This document shows, in pieces, positions 24,877 through 36,350 of a stretch of DNA of 64,000 nucleotides. The DNA comes from Chinchilla lanigera. Taxonomy: Eukaryota > Chordata > Mammalia > Rodentia > Chinchillidae. The notes under the pieces were generated by a model. That model saw nothing but the letters and a program-made list of their open reading frames with translations, had not been told where the DNA came from and did not search any database. The DNA is taken from assembly GCF_000276665.1 (NCBI RefSeq), contig NW_004955488.1:3089436-3153435 (forward strand), written 5' to 3'. Made by a program: the position numbers and the translations under genes. Positions within the stretch are counted from its first letter, which is position 1, and each line of letters begins with the position of its first letter.

Positions 24877-24955
24877 CTGGGGATTATCTCAGTGGCACAG
24901 TGCCTTCCTCCAAGCATAAGATCCTGAATTCAATTTCTGGCCCCAGAAATAAACA
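24877..24955 (+). mobile_element. Older ID SINE, plus strand
   Basis: Starts CTGGGGATTATCTCAGTGGC and keeps CAGTGCCTTCC and GAATTCAATTTC but is clearly diverged. Its head abuts the downstream TSD copy of the younger ID at 24766, so the younger element landed at its 5' boundary. Confidence 0.8.
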
Positions 24956-25274
24956 AAACATGGAAAATTTTTATACTTTCATTTTGTAATCCAGGTCTGA
25001 GAGTAACAATATTTTTGTTGTCATTTACCTAAGTTGATTTTCATTTTGACTTAGTTTGAGCCATGATTTTGGTGTTCATTCAACAAAAATTTGAGAGATT
25101 TTATTGCTTTCACCTTTTAAAATGTGTCATTTTCATGCTCTCAGGCTGAATACTCTTTTGCTGAAAAACAGCTTTTATGTTTTACGTTATTTCACTGTAA
25201 AAGGTATATCATTTTTTATCTTTTAGGTTAGTGTCAAATTTTTGATCAAAGCTTTTTTACACAGGTTACCTACT

Positions 25275-25545
25275 GTGATCATTGACTCAATTGGCTGGAG
25301 AAACAACTAGGAGGGTGTTTGGGCAAGCTAGGGAAGCATGACCTGAGGGACTCTAACCCTGAACACATTTCCCTCATTCCTCCTTGCTTTTGCCTTCCAA
25401 CTGCCATGAGTGTAACTGCTTTCCTCCTGTCTTCCCATCTGCCATGATGAGTTTGCCTCAGAGTCAGCTTCCATGGAATAAACCCTCTGAACCCATAAGC
25501 CAAAAAAAAATCTTTGTCTTCTGAATTGACTTTCTCCTCTGATAT
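25275..25545 (+). mobile_element. MaLR-type LTR, plus strand, partial
   Basis: The 3' half of a MaLR LTR is legible: GAGGGTGTTTGGG, then the CTGCCATGA... block, GCCATGATGAGTTTGCCTCA, a CCATGGAATAAACCCTCTGA stretch with an AATAAA-type signal, and CATAAGCCAAAAAAAAATC. The 5' start and the TSD could not be fixed. The minus-strand open frames here are shadows. Confidence 0.5.
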
Positions 25546-26325
25546 TGGGGAAAGAAACTCCCAACCTGCTAGACATCTGGGAGGAGTTCATGTTCTCTAA
25601 AATCAAAGAACGAATTTAAGGAACAACAGAGGTTAAGAGTGGAATATATTTGCTGTGGGAAAAAAAGCTTCAGTGCAAGAAAGACAGAAGGGGACCTGAG
25701 TGGGTTGCCAAGGACCCTGACTTTTTGAAGGATTTTTATAAAGCAAACCCTCCAGGTGAGGTGGATCCAAGGTAGGAAAGATGGGAACTTGCAAGGTCGG
25801 CATGAGATGGGACAAAACTATGGTCAACTAATAAGATTACAAGCACAATTGCTCAGGTAAAATTGATTAAATTGGGGTCAAATGGTGAAGTGAGTCACAT
25901 AGCAAATGGGCATGAATGCAGAGCAGGGGCTTTTCCTGTAGAGGGTTGGGTTAGTGACTCTTCATGGCTCTCTCAAGGTGATAGAGACCTATTTGGAATA
26001 GCAATCCCTGATGTCCACCCCTAGGGAGGTCTGTGGGTGCATTTGTTTCATCTTTCTGTCTTGAGGTCTGGCCCACAGAGGAGGTGCCTGTCTCTCCCAC
26101 AGTTGCAAGGTATCTCATCTTCTGCACTGGCTCCTTTGGAGGCCTGGATCTGTCTGACTGCCTGTAATATTTCTATCTAACTCAATAGCCTACAACACTT
26201 GGACACTGCAACAAAAATTTAATACATCTATAATGCAACATATCTGGTGTCTTGTTGAATATAATCTGCTCTTGGTTCTCTGAATTTAAATGTATTATGT
26301 TCACTAAATTAAGAAAAAAGTACAG
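25546..26325. other. Moderately GC-richer, unclassified stretch
   Basis: Between a MaLR LTR and DNA-transposon debris, this 0.8-kb block is less AT-rich than its surroundings and reads like old LTR/ERV material, but I found no boundaries, TSD or coding motif. Confidence 0.25.
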
Positions 26326-26329
26326 TGCT

Positions 26330-26480
26330 ACCTCAGTTCATGAATTTAATTCTTTCCACAGTTCTGGTTCCAATCCAAAGTAGATGAGAACCAAATCAAA
26401 TTTCTCCATAAGGTCAACATTGAACCTAACCATTGAATTTGATTCAGTTCTTGTTCAGTTTGGTTTGCAATTAGAATAAT
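26330..26480 (+). mobile_element. Possible Tigger/pogo-type DNA transposon fragment
   Basis: The opening CAGTGCTACCTCAGTTCATG and the following GAATTTAATTCTTTCC resemble the terminal region of Tigger-like transposons. No second terminal repeat was located. Confidence 0.35.
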
Positions 26481-27278
26481 GGAAATAATTAAGTTGGTTC
26501 ACCAACTTGAAAAACTGTTCAATATTGTGACACTGATATTTTGTTTGGATTTTAAAATTTAAATTTCATCTTCTTATTTTTGTTGTATTTTGGATAATTT
26601 CCCTTTAGCTATTATTTGCTTTGTGATCAATTCCCATTGATTTCTTTCCATACCTAATGATTCTTTCTATTGGCATGCCCATATCATGGGTTGTATTTAT
26701 CATGTTTTACATTTCCTACTTAATAATTTTAAAAGTAGCTTTGAGATATCAATCAATTTATTCTATCACTATTTTGCTAAATTTCTGAATATTTTTATGA
26801 TTGCTATTTTAAGAAAGTCTCTGATTCCTTGAATATAAAGGTCAGTCTGTGTATCATTATGTAGATATTTAAATTTATATTCAATACGTAAATCTCATTG
26901 TCTTCCTTTTAAAATGTGGTATAGTAAACATCTAATTTTTTGTTCTCCTATCTAGATGAATTTTTCTATCTATCTACTTGAAATTGATATAGAATACTGT
27001 GCTCTTTTCTGTTTGTTTATCTGTTCTGCCATATACCATCTGTGGCTAATTCAAGCCCAAATCAGAATGTTGTCTTGATCTCATCTCTTTGTCAGCTTGA
27101 GAAGCTCAGGGAAATTTTGGCCATAATGGCATTCGGGACTCAGCCATTTCTGCACCACAGAAAAGGATGGCTGCTCTAGTTTTTTATGGTTGTTTCTTAT
27201 ATCTTCCATATTATTTTCTTAGCAAAATGTAAGGATTAATGGAAGAGATTCATGTTATGCCAATAAATTTATTGTTAG
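26481..27278. other. AT-rich non-coding stretch
   Basis: No gene or clear repeat was recognised. The T-rich wording may be old LINE sequence. Confidence 0.35.
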
Positions 27279-27293
27279 TTTTACATTTTTCTT

Positions 27294-27305
27294 ATCTTTT
27301 CTTTT

Positions 27306-27336
<31 letters not shown>

Positions 27337-27520
27337 GTCCTNNNNNNNNNNNNNNNNNNNNNNNNNNNNNNNNNNNNNNNNNNNNNNNNNNNNNNNNNNN
27401 NNNNNNNNNNNNNNNNNNNNNNNNNNNNNNNNNNNNNNNNNCTGGTCTCAAACTCACAAAGATCATCCTGCTTCAGCCTCCTGAGTGCTGGGATTACAGG
27501 CATGTGCCACCACACCCGGC
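27294..27520 (-). mobile_element. B1 SINE, minus strand, interrupted by assembly gap
   Basis: Long poly-T (reverse-complement tail) at about 27299-27336, then a gap, then CTGGTCTCAAACTCACAAAG through GCTGGGATTACAGGCATGTG to CCACCACACCCGGC. A perfect 15-bp TSD (TTTTACATTTTTCTT) lies at 27279-27293 and 27521-27535, proving a single insertion spans the gap. Confidence 0.9.
27342..27441. other. Assembly gap (100 Ns)
   Basis: Exactly 100 Ns, the conventional placeholder for a gap of unknown size. It falls just inside the B1 after its poly-T tail, where little real sequence need be missing. Confidence 0.99.
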
Positions 27521-27535
27521 TTTTACATTTTTCTT

Positions 27536-28390
27536 GACTTAAATATAGATTTTATTTTCCAATCAGGACCAACCTGTTAATTGATCTGTCATTCACCAGG
27601 TAAGTTAAATGTCTTCATTTCACTTAGTCCTTAGCTTTCCCATGTCAACATCCAGAAGCTAAATGTCCCTCCAGAACTTCTCATATTTTGGAAGGGCTCT
27701 TCCATTATAAATGAGTTTGCAAAATGTTCTTCAATTTACTTCCTTGGATGAACCTACACATAGTTATAATGTGAAAGGGGAGGAATCCTGCCATGCAAGT
27801 TTGCTCTATGTTCAGCTTGTTGACATCCTTTGCTTTTGTCTGTGGCTTGATCCTGCCACGATTCCTTAGGATTGGAGTCTGAAATCCTTTTTAAATTTTT
27901 TAAATAACTGAAGGCTCCTCTAACATTTATTTAGTTAATGTATTTCATTTTACTTACCAAATTTAAAATTAAAATTATACTCATCAGCTAGAAGCACACA
28001 TTGTGTTTTATTTCCCCTAAGGACTAGGCAGCAGAGGTGCTGACAAACAGGCATGCAGGACCCAGAGGGTAGGCTATGAGCCACAGTGTCAGCACCTCCA
28101 GGGAGAAATGAGGGGCTGGGCCAGCAGCACTATCCCAAGAAAAGCAATATCCCAACTATTGTAAGCTACAAAAACAGTGTAATACTAAGAAGACAATACA
28201 CACGTATCAACTATTGTAACTGTCCTACTAACCTGTTTTGCAACTTGGTTGCATTGTTATGTTTATCTTCTTTTCTCTAAATTAAAAAACAATAAACAGT
28301 GAGAGGTTTTACTCTGAAAGTGACTCCTTCATAGTAGGCTTGAGTGGGAAAAGAAACCCAGTACAGGAGCTGCCATAGTGCCTAAGAGGG
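27536..28390. other. Non-coding stretch, nothing recognised
   Basis: No gene or classifiable repeat was seen. Confidence 0.4.
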
Positions 28391-28393
28391 ATA

Positions 28394-28466
28394 TGTGTGT
28401 GTGTGTGTGTATGTGTGTGTGTGTGTGTGTGTTTTGCTGCTGCTGTTTGTTTATTTATTTATTTAT
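28394..28466. repeat. (GT)n then (TTTA)n simple repeats
   Basis: About 19 GT units interrupted by one A (28394-28432), followed after 18 bases by a short TTTA repeat (about 28450-28466). Confidence 0.92.
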
Positions 28467-28930
28467 ATTTTGGGGTTTTTTTATTTTACTTTAAAGAGAA
28501 GAATTAAACAATAGAAACAAACTAAAGTAATTTCAAATCAGGCTAACAGGAAAGCCACAATAACTAATTGATTGCCGCTTGTTAGCTTTGTAGTAGTTGC
28601 TCAGAGTACAAGGCATGGAATAATGTCCAGACAGGCACCATTTTAAGAAGGGGTTCATTGTTTAAGACTGAGCCACAGAACAACCGCAGAGGTCCACTTC
28701 AGAGTTGTCAGTGACTAGGGAGTGACACAGTGACTGGAGAGAGATAGCCACAAGGAGGGTGTGGGTGAGACACAGACACACTAGAAGGTGATGTTCAAGT
28801 TGAGAAGCACATGGGCTCTGCTCCACAACATGAGGAAATAAGCCTCTAAAGGTGCTGTCAGAAGTGGCTGGATGTAACTGTATTAGCATTCAGTGCAGCA
28901 GTCTAGAGGAACGCCTGCCCTGCTGCCTGC
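28467..28930. other. Non-coding stretch, nothing recognised
   Basis: Unclassified sequence upstream of a truncated L1. Short opposed open frames have no family signature. Confidence 0.35.
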
Positions 28931-30235
28931 CTCCCTCCAAAAAGACTGTACATCACAAGCAAGCGGGCTTCATACCAGGGATGAAAGACGTGTCCAACAT
29001 ACACCAATCAGTAAAGTACTGTATCACACAGAGAAAACTAGTGGCAAAAACCATGTAATCGTCTCAGTCAATGCAGAAAAATGGACAAAATCCAGCATGC
29101 ATTCATGAAAAAACCCTGAAGGAAATGGGCACAGAAGGATCTTACTCTGGGAAAAGATATTAGTGACAAATCTACTGTCAACAACATATTAAGTGGGGAA
29201 AACTAAGCTTTGCCGCTGAAATCAGAAACAAGACAAAAGTGTCACTACCACTGCTCCTCTTCGATATTGTACTTGAAGCATCATCCAGAAAAATCAGGCA
29301 AGAGAAAACAAAAAAGGAATATTTGTATAGCAAAAAAGAAATCAAATTATCATAGCAGATGGCATCATCTTCTACATAGAAAACCCAAAATAGTTCACCA
29401 AAAGATTCCTAGAATTAATAACCAAATTCAGCAATATAGCACTGTACAAAACTGATGTATGAAAATCAGCAGTGTTTCTGCACACGAATAGTGAACTCAC
29501 TGAGAAAGAAATTACATAAACAATTTTATTCACAATAAGATTAGGTGAAACTAAATACTAAGGAATTCACTTCATTGAGTAAGTGAAAGATCTCTATAAA
29601 ACTACAGAACTCTGAAAAAGGAGGTTGAGGAGGACATCAGAAAATGAAAAGATATCTCCTGTTCCTGGATAGACAGAACCAGTATAATCAAATGGTCATA
29701 CTTCCCAAACCAATACACAGATTTAACATAATCCTGGTGAAAGAACCAATAGTATTTCTCACAGAATTAGTGGAAACAATCATAAAATCCATACGGAAGA
29801 GAGACCTCCAATAGCAAAACTAATCCTGGACAAGAGCAAAAGAAGAGGAAATCACAATCCTGGATTTCAATTTATCTTACAAAGCTACAGCGAGAATAAC
29901 AACATAATACTGTTGCAAGAACAGACCTGTGGATCAATAGAGCAGAATACAGGGTGCAAAATCAACCTGAGGCACATTCAACGGTCTGATCTTTGACAAA
30001 CATGTATCTTGAAGGAAAGATAGTCTCTTTAATAAATAGTGCCAGAAATGCTGGCTGCCCACATGCAGAGGATTGAATCTAGACCCACATCTCTCACCAT
30101 GTTCTAAACTAAAATCAATGTGAATCAAATATCTAAGTGTTAAAACAGAAACATATTGTGCTGGAAGATAAAATAGGTATAACTCTGAAAGACGTAGGTA
30201 TAACTCCAAAAAGGTAAGGATTTTCTGAATACAAA
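28931..30235 (+). pseudogene. 5'-truncated LINE-1, ORF2 3' part, dead
   Basis: The sequence begins inside the ORF2 reverse transcriptase region, where CTTCATACCAGGGATG encodes F-I-P-G-M. It continues through the recognisable L1 ORF2 3' half (Asn/Lys-rich, phrases such as CTGGATTTCAATTTATCTTAC). Numerous stops and frameshifts break the frame on the plus strand. There is no ORF1, no 5' UTR and no clear poly-A tail or TSD at the ends I could inspect. It is a typical fossil of target-primed reverse transcription. Small open frames inside it are remnants of ORF2 in shifting frames, not genes. Confidence 0.75.
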
Positions 30236-31980
30236 CCCAATATTTAAGGTCAAGATTTTTTTTCTAGTAGTTCTAAGTTGTCCTTAAAGTAAATATTAAG
30301 TACTTTGAAAATTAAATACTTCCCAGAATAACTTTTATATATGTCTATGATCAATGCTCTCTCCTTCATGTTTGACCCTTTCTTTAATTTCAACCTGTAA
30401 ATTACACTACAAACTTGACTCATTTAAAAATATGTTTAATATGCAAATTGTATAAGACTTCATTGGTTCCTAAATTATTCATTACATTGAAATTCAGTGG
30501 CATAAACATGTGTAAGGTTATAGAATCTTGAACTCTAATGAAAGTTAAAAACGGTCTAAGTCAATGCCTTTAATCTAATTAAAATAATAATGGATTCATT
30601 TGCACTAAATCAAATATTTATGAGCACATTTGAGTAAAGAAAAATCTTAATTTTTTTAATCTTAAAGAATAATAAGAGCACAGCTTAATTTATTATAAAA
30701 AATAGACATAAAAAAAAATTGAACTTACTGTGAAAGGAAACCAGGAGATCAGGTGTAATCTCTTCCACCAGAGGAAATTGCTGATATATTGGGATTAAGA
30801 GGAGTATAATTGGTAAACTTTTAGAGGCGTAAATCATTTGGCATCACCTGCAAAAATGTGTGTATTTGTATGAGACAGCTTATTGGTTATCACGCAGAGG
30901 TTTGTTCACTGTGACAGTTATGCCTTGGAGTGTCTGACATGCAGAAATTACACTGCCAATACTGATAGGTAAGTTTTTTTTTTTTTTTTTTTTGCTGACT
31001 CAAGTTTTAAATGATCAAACCCAAGTTGAAAACCATCTGGTAATACTTGTAATTATAGCTAGAAATAATAATTTTTTCCTTGATGTTAGAAATTTAATTT
31101 CATAGTTATTCTTTCCTTTTTGGGTTGTCCCTTAAGAAAACCTGAAAGAAATATCACTGAGGACTGTCTACTGATTCCTCTTTAGCATAAAGTTTGTTTG
31201 TGCAGAATGATTTTTTTTTTAGTGTTACATTCTTTTTTCTGCTCTATTCTTGTCTTTTGATAATTTTTTACTGTTGGGATATGACTCTAAAGAAACTTTT
31301 GGATTCTAATTTCCATATATTGAACAACTGTGAGATAACACTGACTATATAGGAAACAATTGGACAACATTTTTGAGCCATAACCAAGATTCCCCAAGCC
31401 TGAATAAGGAAAGAGCCCTGAATAAGTTATTATATAAGATAAAATGTGTTGATATCCATCATAGTATTTAGGTATCGTTTAGGTTTTAAGAGTGAACATC
31501 CCTCCAGGTCTTTGTATCCTCATGTAGGGAAAAGGTGAGTGTTGTCACTTGAGCACAGAACAGTTTTATCACACTAGATGGAAATATAACCTTGTTATGG
31601 TCTTTATTTTGAGATTACATATTATTTAAAAAGGCATGGATGGGTGTCGAATTGAAAGCAGTAGAATCTGAGGCAGTGAATTTAAAATGTCTTTTCAACT
31701 GGACTGTAGCACACAGATGTTTGCTTGATCACCAGTCTGAATGTTGCTGGAATGCATTTGCTAGCAATGATTAACATTTAAATCAGCAAACCTTGAATAA
31801 AGTAAATACATAAAGTGGGTGGATTTCATCCAGTCAATTGACTGCTATAAGAGAAAAAGTTTTATGCTCCTTTATGGAGAAGGAATTATTCTTGCAGATT
31901 TCAGATTTGATCTTCTCTGATTGTCTCAGTAACCAGCCCTGAACTTCACAATCATATAGACAGTCCCTCTCTGTCCCTCT
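30236..31980. other. AT-rich non-coding stretch
   Basis: No gene recognised. A pure T19 run lies at about 30975-30993 without an identifiable SINE body. Confidence 0.4.

Positions 31981-31983
<3 letters not shown>

Positions 31984-32015
<32 letters not shown>
31984..32015. repeat. (CA)n microsatellite
   Basis: About 16 uninterrupted CA units. Confidence 0.95.
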
Positions 32016-32018
<3 letters not shown>

Positions 32019-32701
32019 CTAGTTTTAGTAAGTCTCACACAAACATGCATATATTTTTAGCTTTCTAAAAATTGGGGAATAAAATACAATTCTTTTTACT
32101 CACACAAGCAGAAATGGGTGACAATCTGCATGCATTCTGTGTAGAGGCCCAATGTACCAACAGAGTTATGGAATCTCAACACTGGTGTTTATCCTCACTT
32201 AGGTATATGTATGATTTATTGTTAACTAATTGTTTTTACATGATCTACAAATGAATGAAAAGTTAAAAGTTAAGTAAACCCTCTAGAACCTATGCCTATA
32301 TAATGTGTTTCCCCCCCCAGCAGTGGTCTACCTATGGCACATGTGTTGCAAATGGCTGTTTCTTATCACTGAAAACTCTAAAATGTTCACCATAACTACA
32401 CTATGCCATTTAGTCAGATTTGTGATCTTTTTGTTTTCTCAAATATCAACACTACAATACATATGTGATACTGATGAAACAGGTATGAGGAAAAAGATAG
32501 TGAATGCTCAAGAGACAAAAGTTGTAAAAGTACATAAAATAGTAGAGGATAAAAGATAAGGAAAAGGAAAGGTACAGTAATGAAATCTCAAAATCATAAG
32601 ATACAAGTAGTAAATAAACAAAACATAAAGTCATTTTACTTATTCCTAGGTTATAAATTTGTTCAACTCTTTCCTTTGAAGAATGCTACACTGACCTAAT
32701 G
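32016..32701. other. AT-rich non-coding stretch
   Basis: No gene or classifiable repeat; a C9 run occurs near 32311. Confidence 0.4.
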
Positions 32702-32710
32702 GCTGAGAAT

Positions 32711-32875
32711 TCTTTTTTTTTTTTTTTTGTATCTTTTTGAGACAGGGTCTCACTATACTGTTGAGGTTGCCCTTGAGCTCACTTTGTAACCCAGGCTGGT
32801 CTTGAACTTGCAAAGATTATCCTGCCTCAGCCTCCCAAGTGCTGGGATTACAGGTGTGCACCACCACACCCAGCA
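32711..32875 (-). mobile_element. B1 SINE, minus strand
   Basis: Poly-T, TTTTTGAGACAGGGTCTCAC, CCAGGCTGGTCTTGAACTTG, CAAGTGCTGGGATTACAGG and CACCACACCCAGC in reverse-complement order. It is full length including the inner duplicated unit. A 9-bp TSD GCTGAGAAT (32702-32710) / CCTGAGAAT (32876-32884) has one mismatch. Confidence 0.92.
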
Positions 32876-32884
32876 CCTGAGAAT

Positions 32885-33515
32885 GCTTTTGTGGGTCTAT
32901 CATCAGTGTTTACCCTCAAATTACCCTATCTGAGGGATGTAGAACAGAAACAGACAACAATCACTTCAATGTTGTTAAAAGAATTTATCCAGTAGCAAAA
33001 AAGTTGCATATGTAAAACTGTAATATTCAGAGTGATATTTTTTTGATTATTTTTCCATTCCAAAAACTACACACAGGCAAATATGTATGTACACATCTCC
33101 CCTACATGTACATTATTTCTCTTATATAAATTCAGGCCTCTTATATTCATTACTTAAGAGCACCTTAAATATGTAAGACCAAATTGTACAATCAGAGGAG
33201 CTATTCCTACTATCTGCCAACCACATCACTACATGCATGAAAGTAGGTATTTTTTTGTATTGTGAAGAAACACCAGCTCCTCAGTGCTCAGCTTTCTTTT
33301 TCATATTTCCAAATGCATCCTTGCCAAACTGATAGTGTGAAAGGTATCATAGAAAATAAGTTGCTAAAAAGTAACAGGGGAAATAATATTTAATCAAATG
33401 CCTGTGACAGACATGCTGTTACTCCATACACTATGGTCTATAAACACCATAGTTCTGTTAACACCATGGTAGTTTCTTACAGAAGTAAGAAAGAGTAAAA
33501 TTAAATGACTGTAAA
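32885..33515. other. AT-rich non-coding stretch
   Basis: No gene or classifiable repeat was seen. Confidence 0.4.
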
Positions 33516-33517
33516 CA

Positions 33518-34300
33518 CTAATGTTTATTAAGAGCCTATTATAGCTTGGACAAGATGCGATCTAGTTTACAGTATTATTTCACCTGATTCTTACAAAATT
33601 CCCAGGCTATCATTATTTAAAATCTATTATGACAAATATTGGGTTAAATAACCCTTAGTTATTGTGGGCTGATCAGGCCCTCAATCTCCCAAGCGAGTAG
33701 ATGGCTAAGGCTTAAATAAATGAGACAATGGAAATGATTTCAGGGCTCCAGGAAGGTCCAACTCTCTTACGGTTTTAATATTCTCTGAGTTTAGACAAAG
33801 ACTTTTCTGGGCAGCCCATATTTATTTGGTTTTCAAACAAAGGAGGAGGATACTCAAGAAATCATGGGAGTCTAATAGGACCTTAGGAGAATTTTCCCAA
33901 GTAGTAAATTATATCAATCAGGAGAACTACCTTATCTTTAGGGTGGTATTTATAGTGGCAGTGTAGAGCCTGCAGCTGCAGTCTCCTTGTAGTTAATTGG
34001 GCTTGGAGCCAGATGTCTTCAGTGTGACTTTATCTTGTCCTTTGAGGCATCGCAGCTTCACAGGCCAATTCAGACCTCAGGATGACCAGTGCCTCACAGA
34101 GGTTCACTTACTATGAGTCTGCTGCCCATCTCCAGACAAGGTGCCTAAGCTTTGGACAGCTCACAAGTAAACATGGAAAGCTCATTGGTTAATATTAAAT
34201 CCTGCTTAGAGCCACTTTGTAGTGGTCTCCATCAGACAAAGATGAAAATAAGAGCAATAACTTATTCAATGTCACATAAAAGTATTACATAAGTTAATGT
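33518..34300 (-). mobile_element. Ancient MIR/L2-like element split by a later insertion
   Basis: The segment 33518-33636 (ATTAAGAGCCTATTATAGC... TATTTCACCTGATTCTTAC) matches the general wording of MIR-type elements in antisense. Its continuation (about 34235-34300, ATTCAATGTCACATAAAAG) resumes after a roughly 600-bp insert. A second copy with the same order lies uninterrupted at 40075-40230. Strongly diverged, so the class is approximate. Confidence 0.45.
33637..34234. mobile_element. LTR-like 598-bp insert inside MIR
   Basis: The insert begins TATTGGG and ends CCATCA, and is flanked by a 6-bp direct repeat GACAAA (33631-33636 and 34235-34240). It separates two parts of one MIR-like element. 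Length, CA end and short TSD fit a solo LTR of an ERVL-like family, though the 5' end is TA rather than TG. No coding capacity. Family unidentified. Confidence 0.4.
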
Positions 34301-34402
34301 CTATTCATTGATCTAAATATTATTCAGTTTTTCAATTACCTATATGGATACAGAAGCTGAAATTTAAGAAAAATGTGTAATCTATGCTCACATATGTCAG
34401 CT

Positions 34403-34760
34403 TTCTCCCTGTTTGAGAAACCATAACCCACACCCACAATTTAGAGAAGGAAATGTTAAATTTGCTCATGGTTCCAACCCATGATCAGCTGACACCAAAG
34501 CAGAGATGTCCTGGCAGAGGGGATGGTGCAGGAAAGCTGCATAGTTCACAGGAGCAGGAAAGTAGAGTGGAGGAACTGTGTCAAAGCAGAAACAGTAAGG
34601 GACCACCCATAAATCCCAAGGCCATCCATGAAGCTCCACCCAGAAATACCTATTACTGTTCTTGCTGAATTCCTTGGGCAGATGCCAAAGCCAATCAACT
34701 TGAAACTCCATGGAACTCCACCCTAACATCCACACCCATACCCTTTTCATCTTGCTACAC
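34403..34760 (-). mobile_element. MaLR-type LTR, minus strand, diverged
   Basis: Left part matches the reverse-complement 3' end of the copies at 4166 and 56225 (ATTTAGAGAAGGAAATG, GCTCATGGTTCCAACCCATG, ATCAGCTGAC). The right part is more diverged and the boundary near 34760 is approximate. The minus-strand 100-codon open frame across it is a shadow. Confidence 0.45.
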
Positions 34761-34789
34761 AAACACATTTACTTTAACCGTACTTAATC

Positions 34790-36350
34790 ACCACAAAAGA
34801 CAATAAGAAGTTGCTCATTCTCGCTAACATAATAGAATTATCCAGTGCACACGTGCAAATCAGTAATCTCATCCCCAAGGTCTTCAGCATTTTAGCACCA
34901 ACACTTCTTTCAGCCCCAACTTACACATGGTTCCTTCTGGGCCAAGATTTCACAATTGTCTGCTCTTCTTTTGTCTTTTGTACCCAGTTGTCCATATAAA
35001 TCTGGCAAAAAGTGGCCAGAAGTACCCGTGCCAAGCCTGAATGTCATCAAATCAGTTAGCTTTTAATCTCAGACTCCTGTGAAGTCTCAGGTCATGAGAA
35101 AAATGTAGACAAATCTGCAAGAGCATAACAGACATACACTCTAGCTTAACTGCCAGCGGGGTCATTGTACCCAACTGAAATCCCCTAAGCCTGGCTTTTA
35201 ATGTCTGTATTTCTATGCGCATTCTGGTCTTTTGAGTCTGACCAGAACCACTCACTGGGCTCTGTTTTTAGCATTCTAAGTCTTCTCTAGCCCTTACCTG
35301 CAAACCTTTCAAACTCTTCCCACAACCCAGTTCCTAAATGTTCTAAACAACATGGCGAGGAATAGACAAAGCAGCAGCCTTACTTTTCCAATAGAAATTG
35401 TCTGCATTAGCATTCTTCTTCCTAATGCTGGTAAGCTTGTAGCCCTCAATGAAATGTTCATGTTCTATGTGGGCCCTGTTGCCAATCAGGAGGTGTTTCT
35501 TATAGTGAGAATAATTGTCTGCAGGTTGACAGGCCTTGCCTCAAAATCAGGAAGATCTCTTCTGTGAATCACAGATGGAGGGCTGCTCAAGGCTACAGTC
35601 AACTTCCTTTCTGCCACTTGCACTTCTGGATCCTATGTTTCCTGTGGCAAGGCAGCCTGCACAGTACCTGTGACCTGCTGCAGAGCCTTCTCTTATTCTG
35701 GATCTCACACAAAACATGCAGCCTTCTTAGCCACTCAGTAAATGGACCAGAATTACAAACCCAAGTGAGGAAAGATCCAAATAGGCCCAAGGTTTGTCTC
35801 TTTCTTGGTTGTCGAAGGGCCAGATGGAACAACTTATCCTTCATTTTAGAACAAATAAACCTACGTGCCCCACATCATTCAACTGCAAGAAATTTCAATG
35901 AGATGGAGCATCACTGAATTTCAATTGGATTTTTGTTCCATCCACTGACACATAAATGTTTTGCCAAAAAGACCAGTGCAGTTGTTTTGCAAACTTGGTC
36001 CAATCAGCATAATGTCATCAACGTAATGAATCAGTGTGATGATACCTTGTGAAAACAATGACGATCAAGATCCCTGCAAACTACATTGTGACATAGGGCT
36101 CCATAGCTAACATACCCCTGAAATAGGACCATGAAGGTCTATTGCTGACCTTGCCAGCTGAATGCACATTGCTTCTGGTGAGCTTTATGGACAGTACAGA
36201 GAAAAATGCACTTGCCAAATCAATAGCTGCATGCCAGGTACCAGGGTATGTGTTGATCTGCTCCAGAAGTAAAGCACATCTATTACAACAGCCATTCTTG
36301 AATTAAATCTATAGTCATCCACTATCATTCTCTAAGATCCATCTGTCTTA
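34790..36350 (-). pseudogene. ERV pol remnant (reverse transcriptase to connection), minus strand
   Basis: A decayed endogenous retrovirus pol gene. From the right end inward on the minus strand are an R-M-(x)-V-D-x-R-like stretch near 36320-36345, then the RT motif A as D-L-A-S-A-F-F-S (36189-36221, first catalytic Asp at 36219-36221), then the catalytic box Y-V-D-D at 36014-36025 followed by I-M-L-I-G. Further on, a frame covering 35599-35844 corresponds to the RT thumb/connection region. Stops and frameshifts interrupt the gene throughout, so it is dead. The I-M-L-I-G context suggests a class III (ERV-L-like) element, which is an inference. The 3' limit is vague; I found no RNase H or integrase motif I would defend. 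The N-terminal fingers part is displaced to 38707-38935 by an L1 insertion. Confidence 0.65.

Noticed and set aside
30975..30993. Poly-T run as the tail of a minus-strand SINE
   Set aside because: No B1 or ID body follows it on the right, so it is only a homopolymer run.
35599..35917. Two overlapping frames (117 codons plus, 81 codons minus) as host genes
   Set aside because: The minus-strand frame is part of the ERV pol remnant and the plus-strand one is its shadow.
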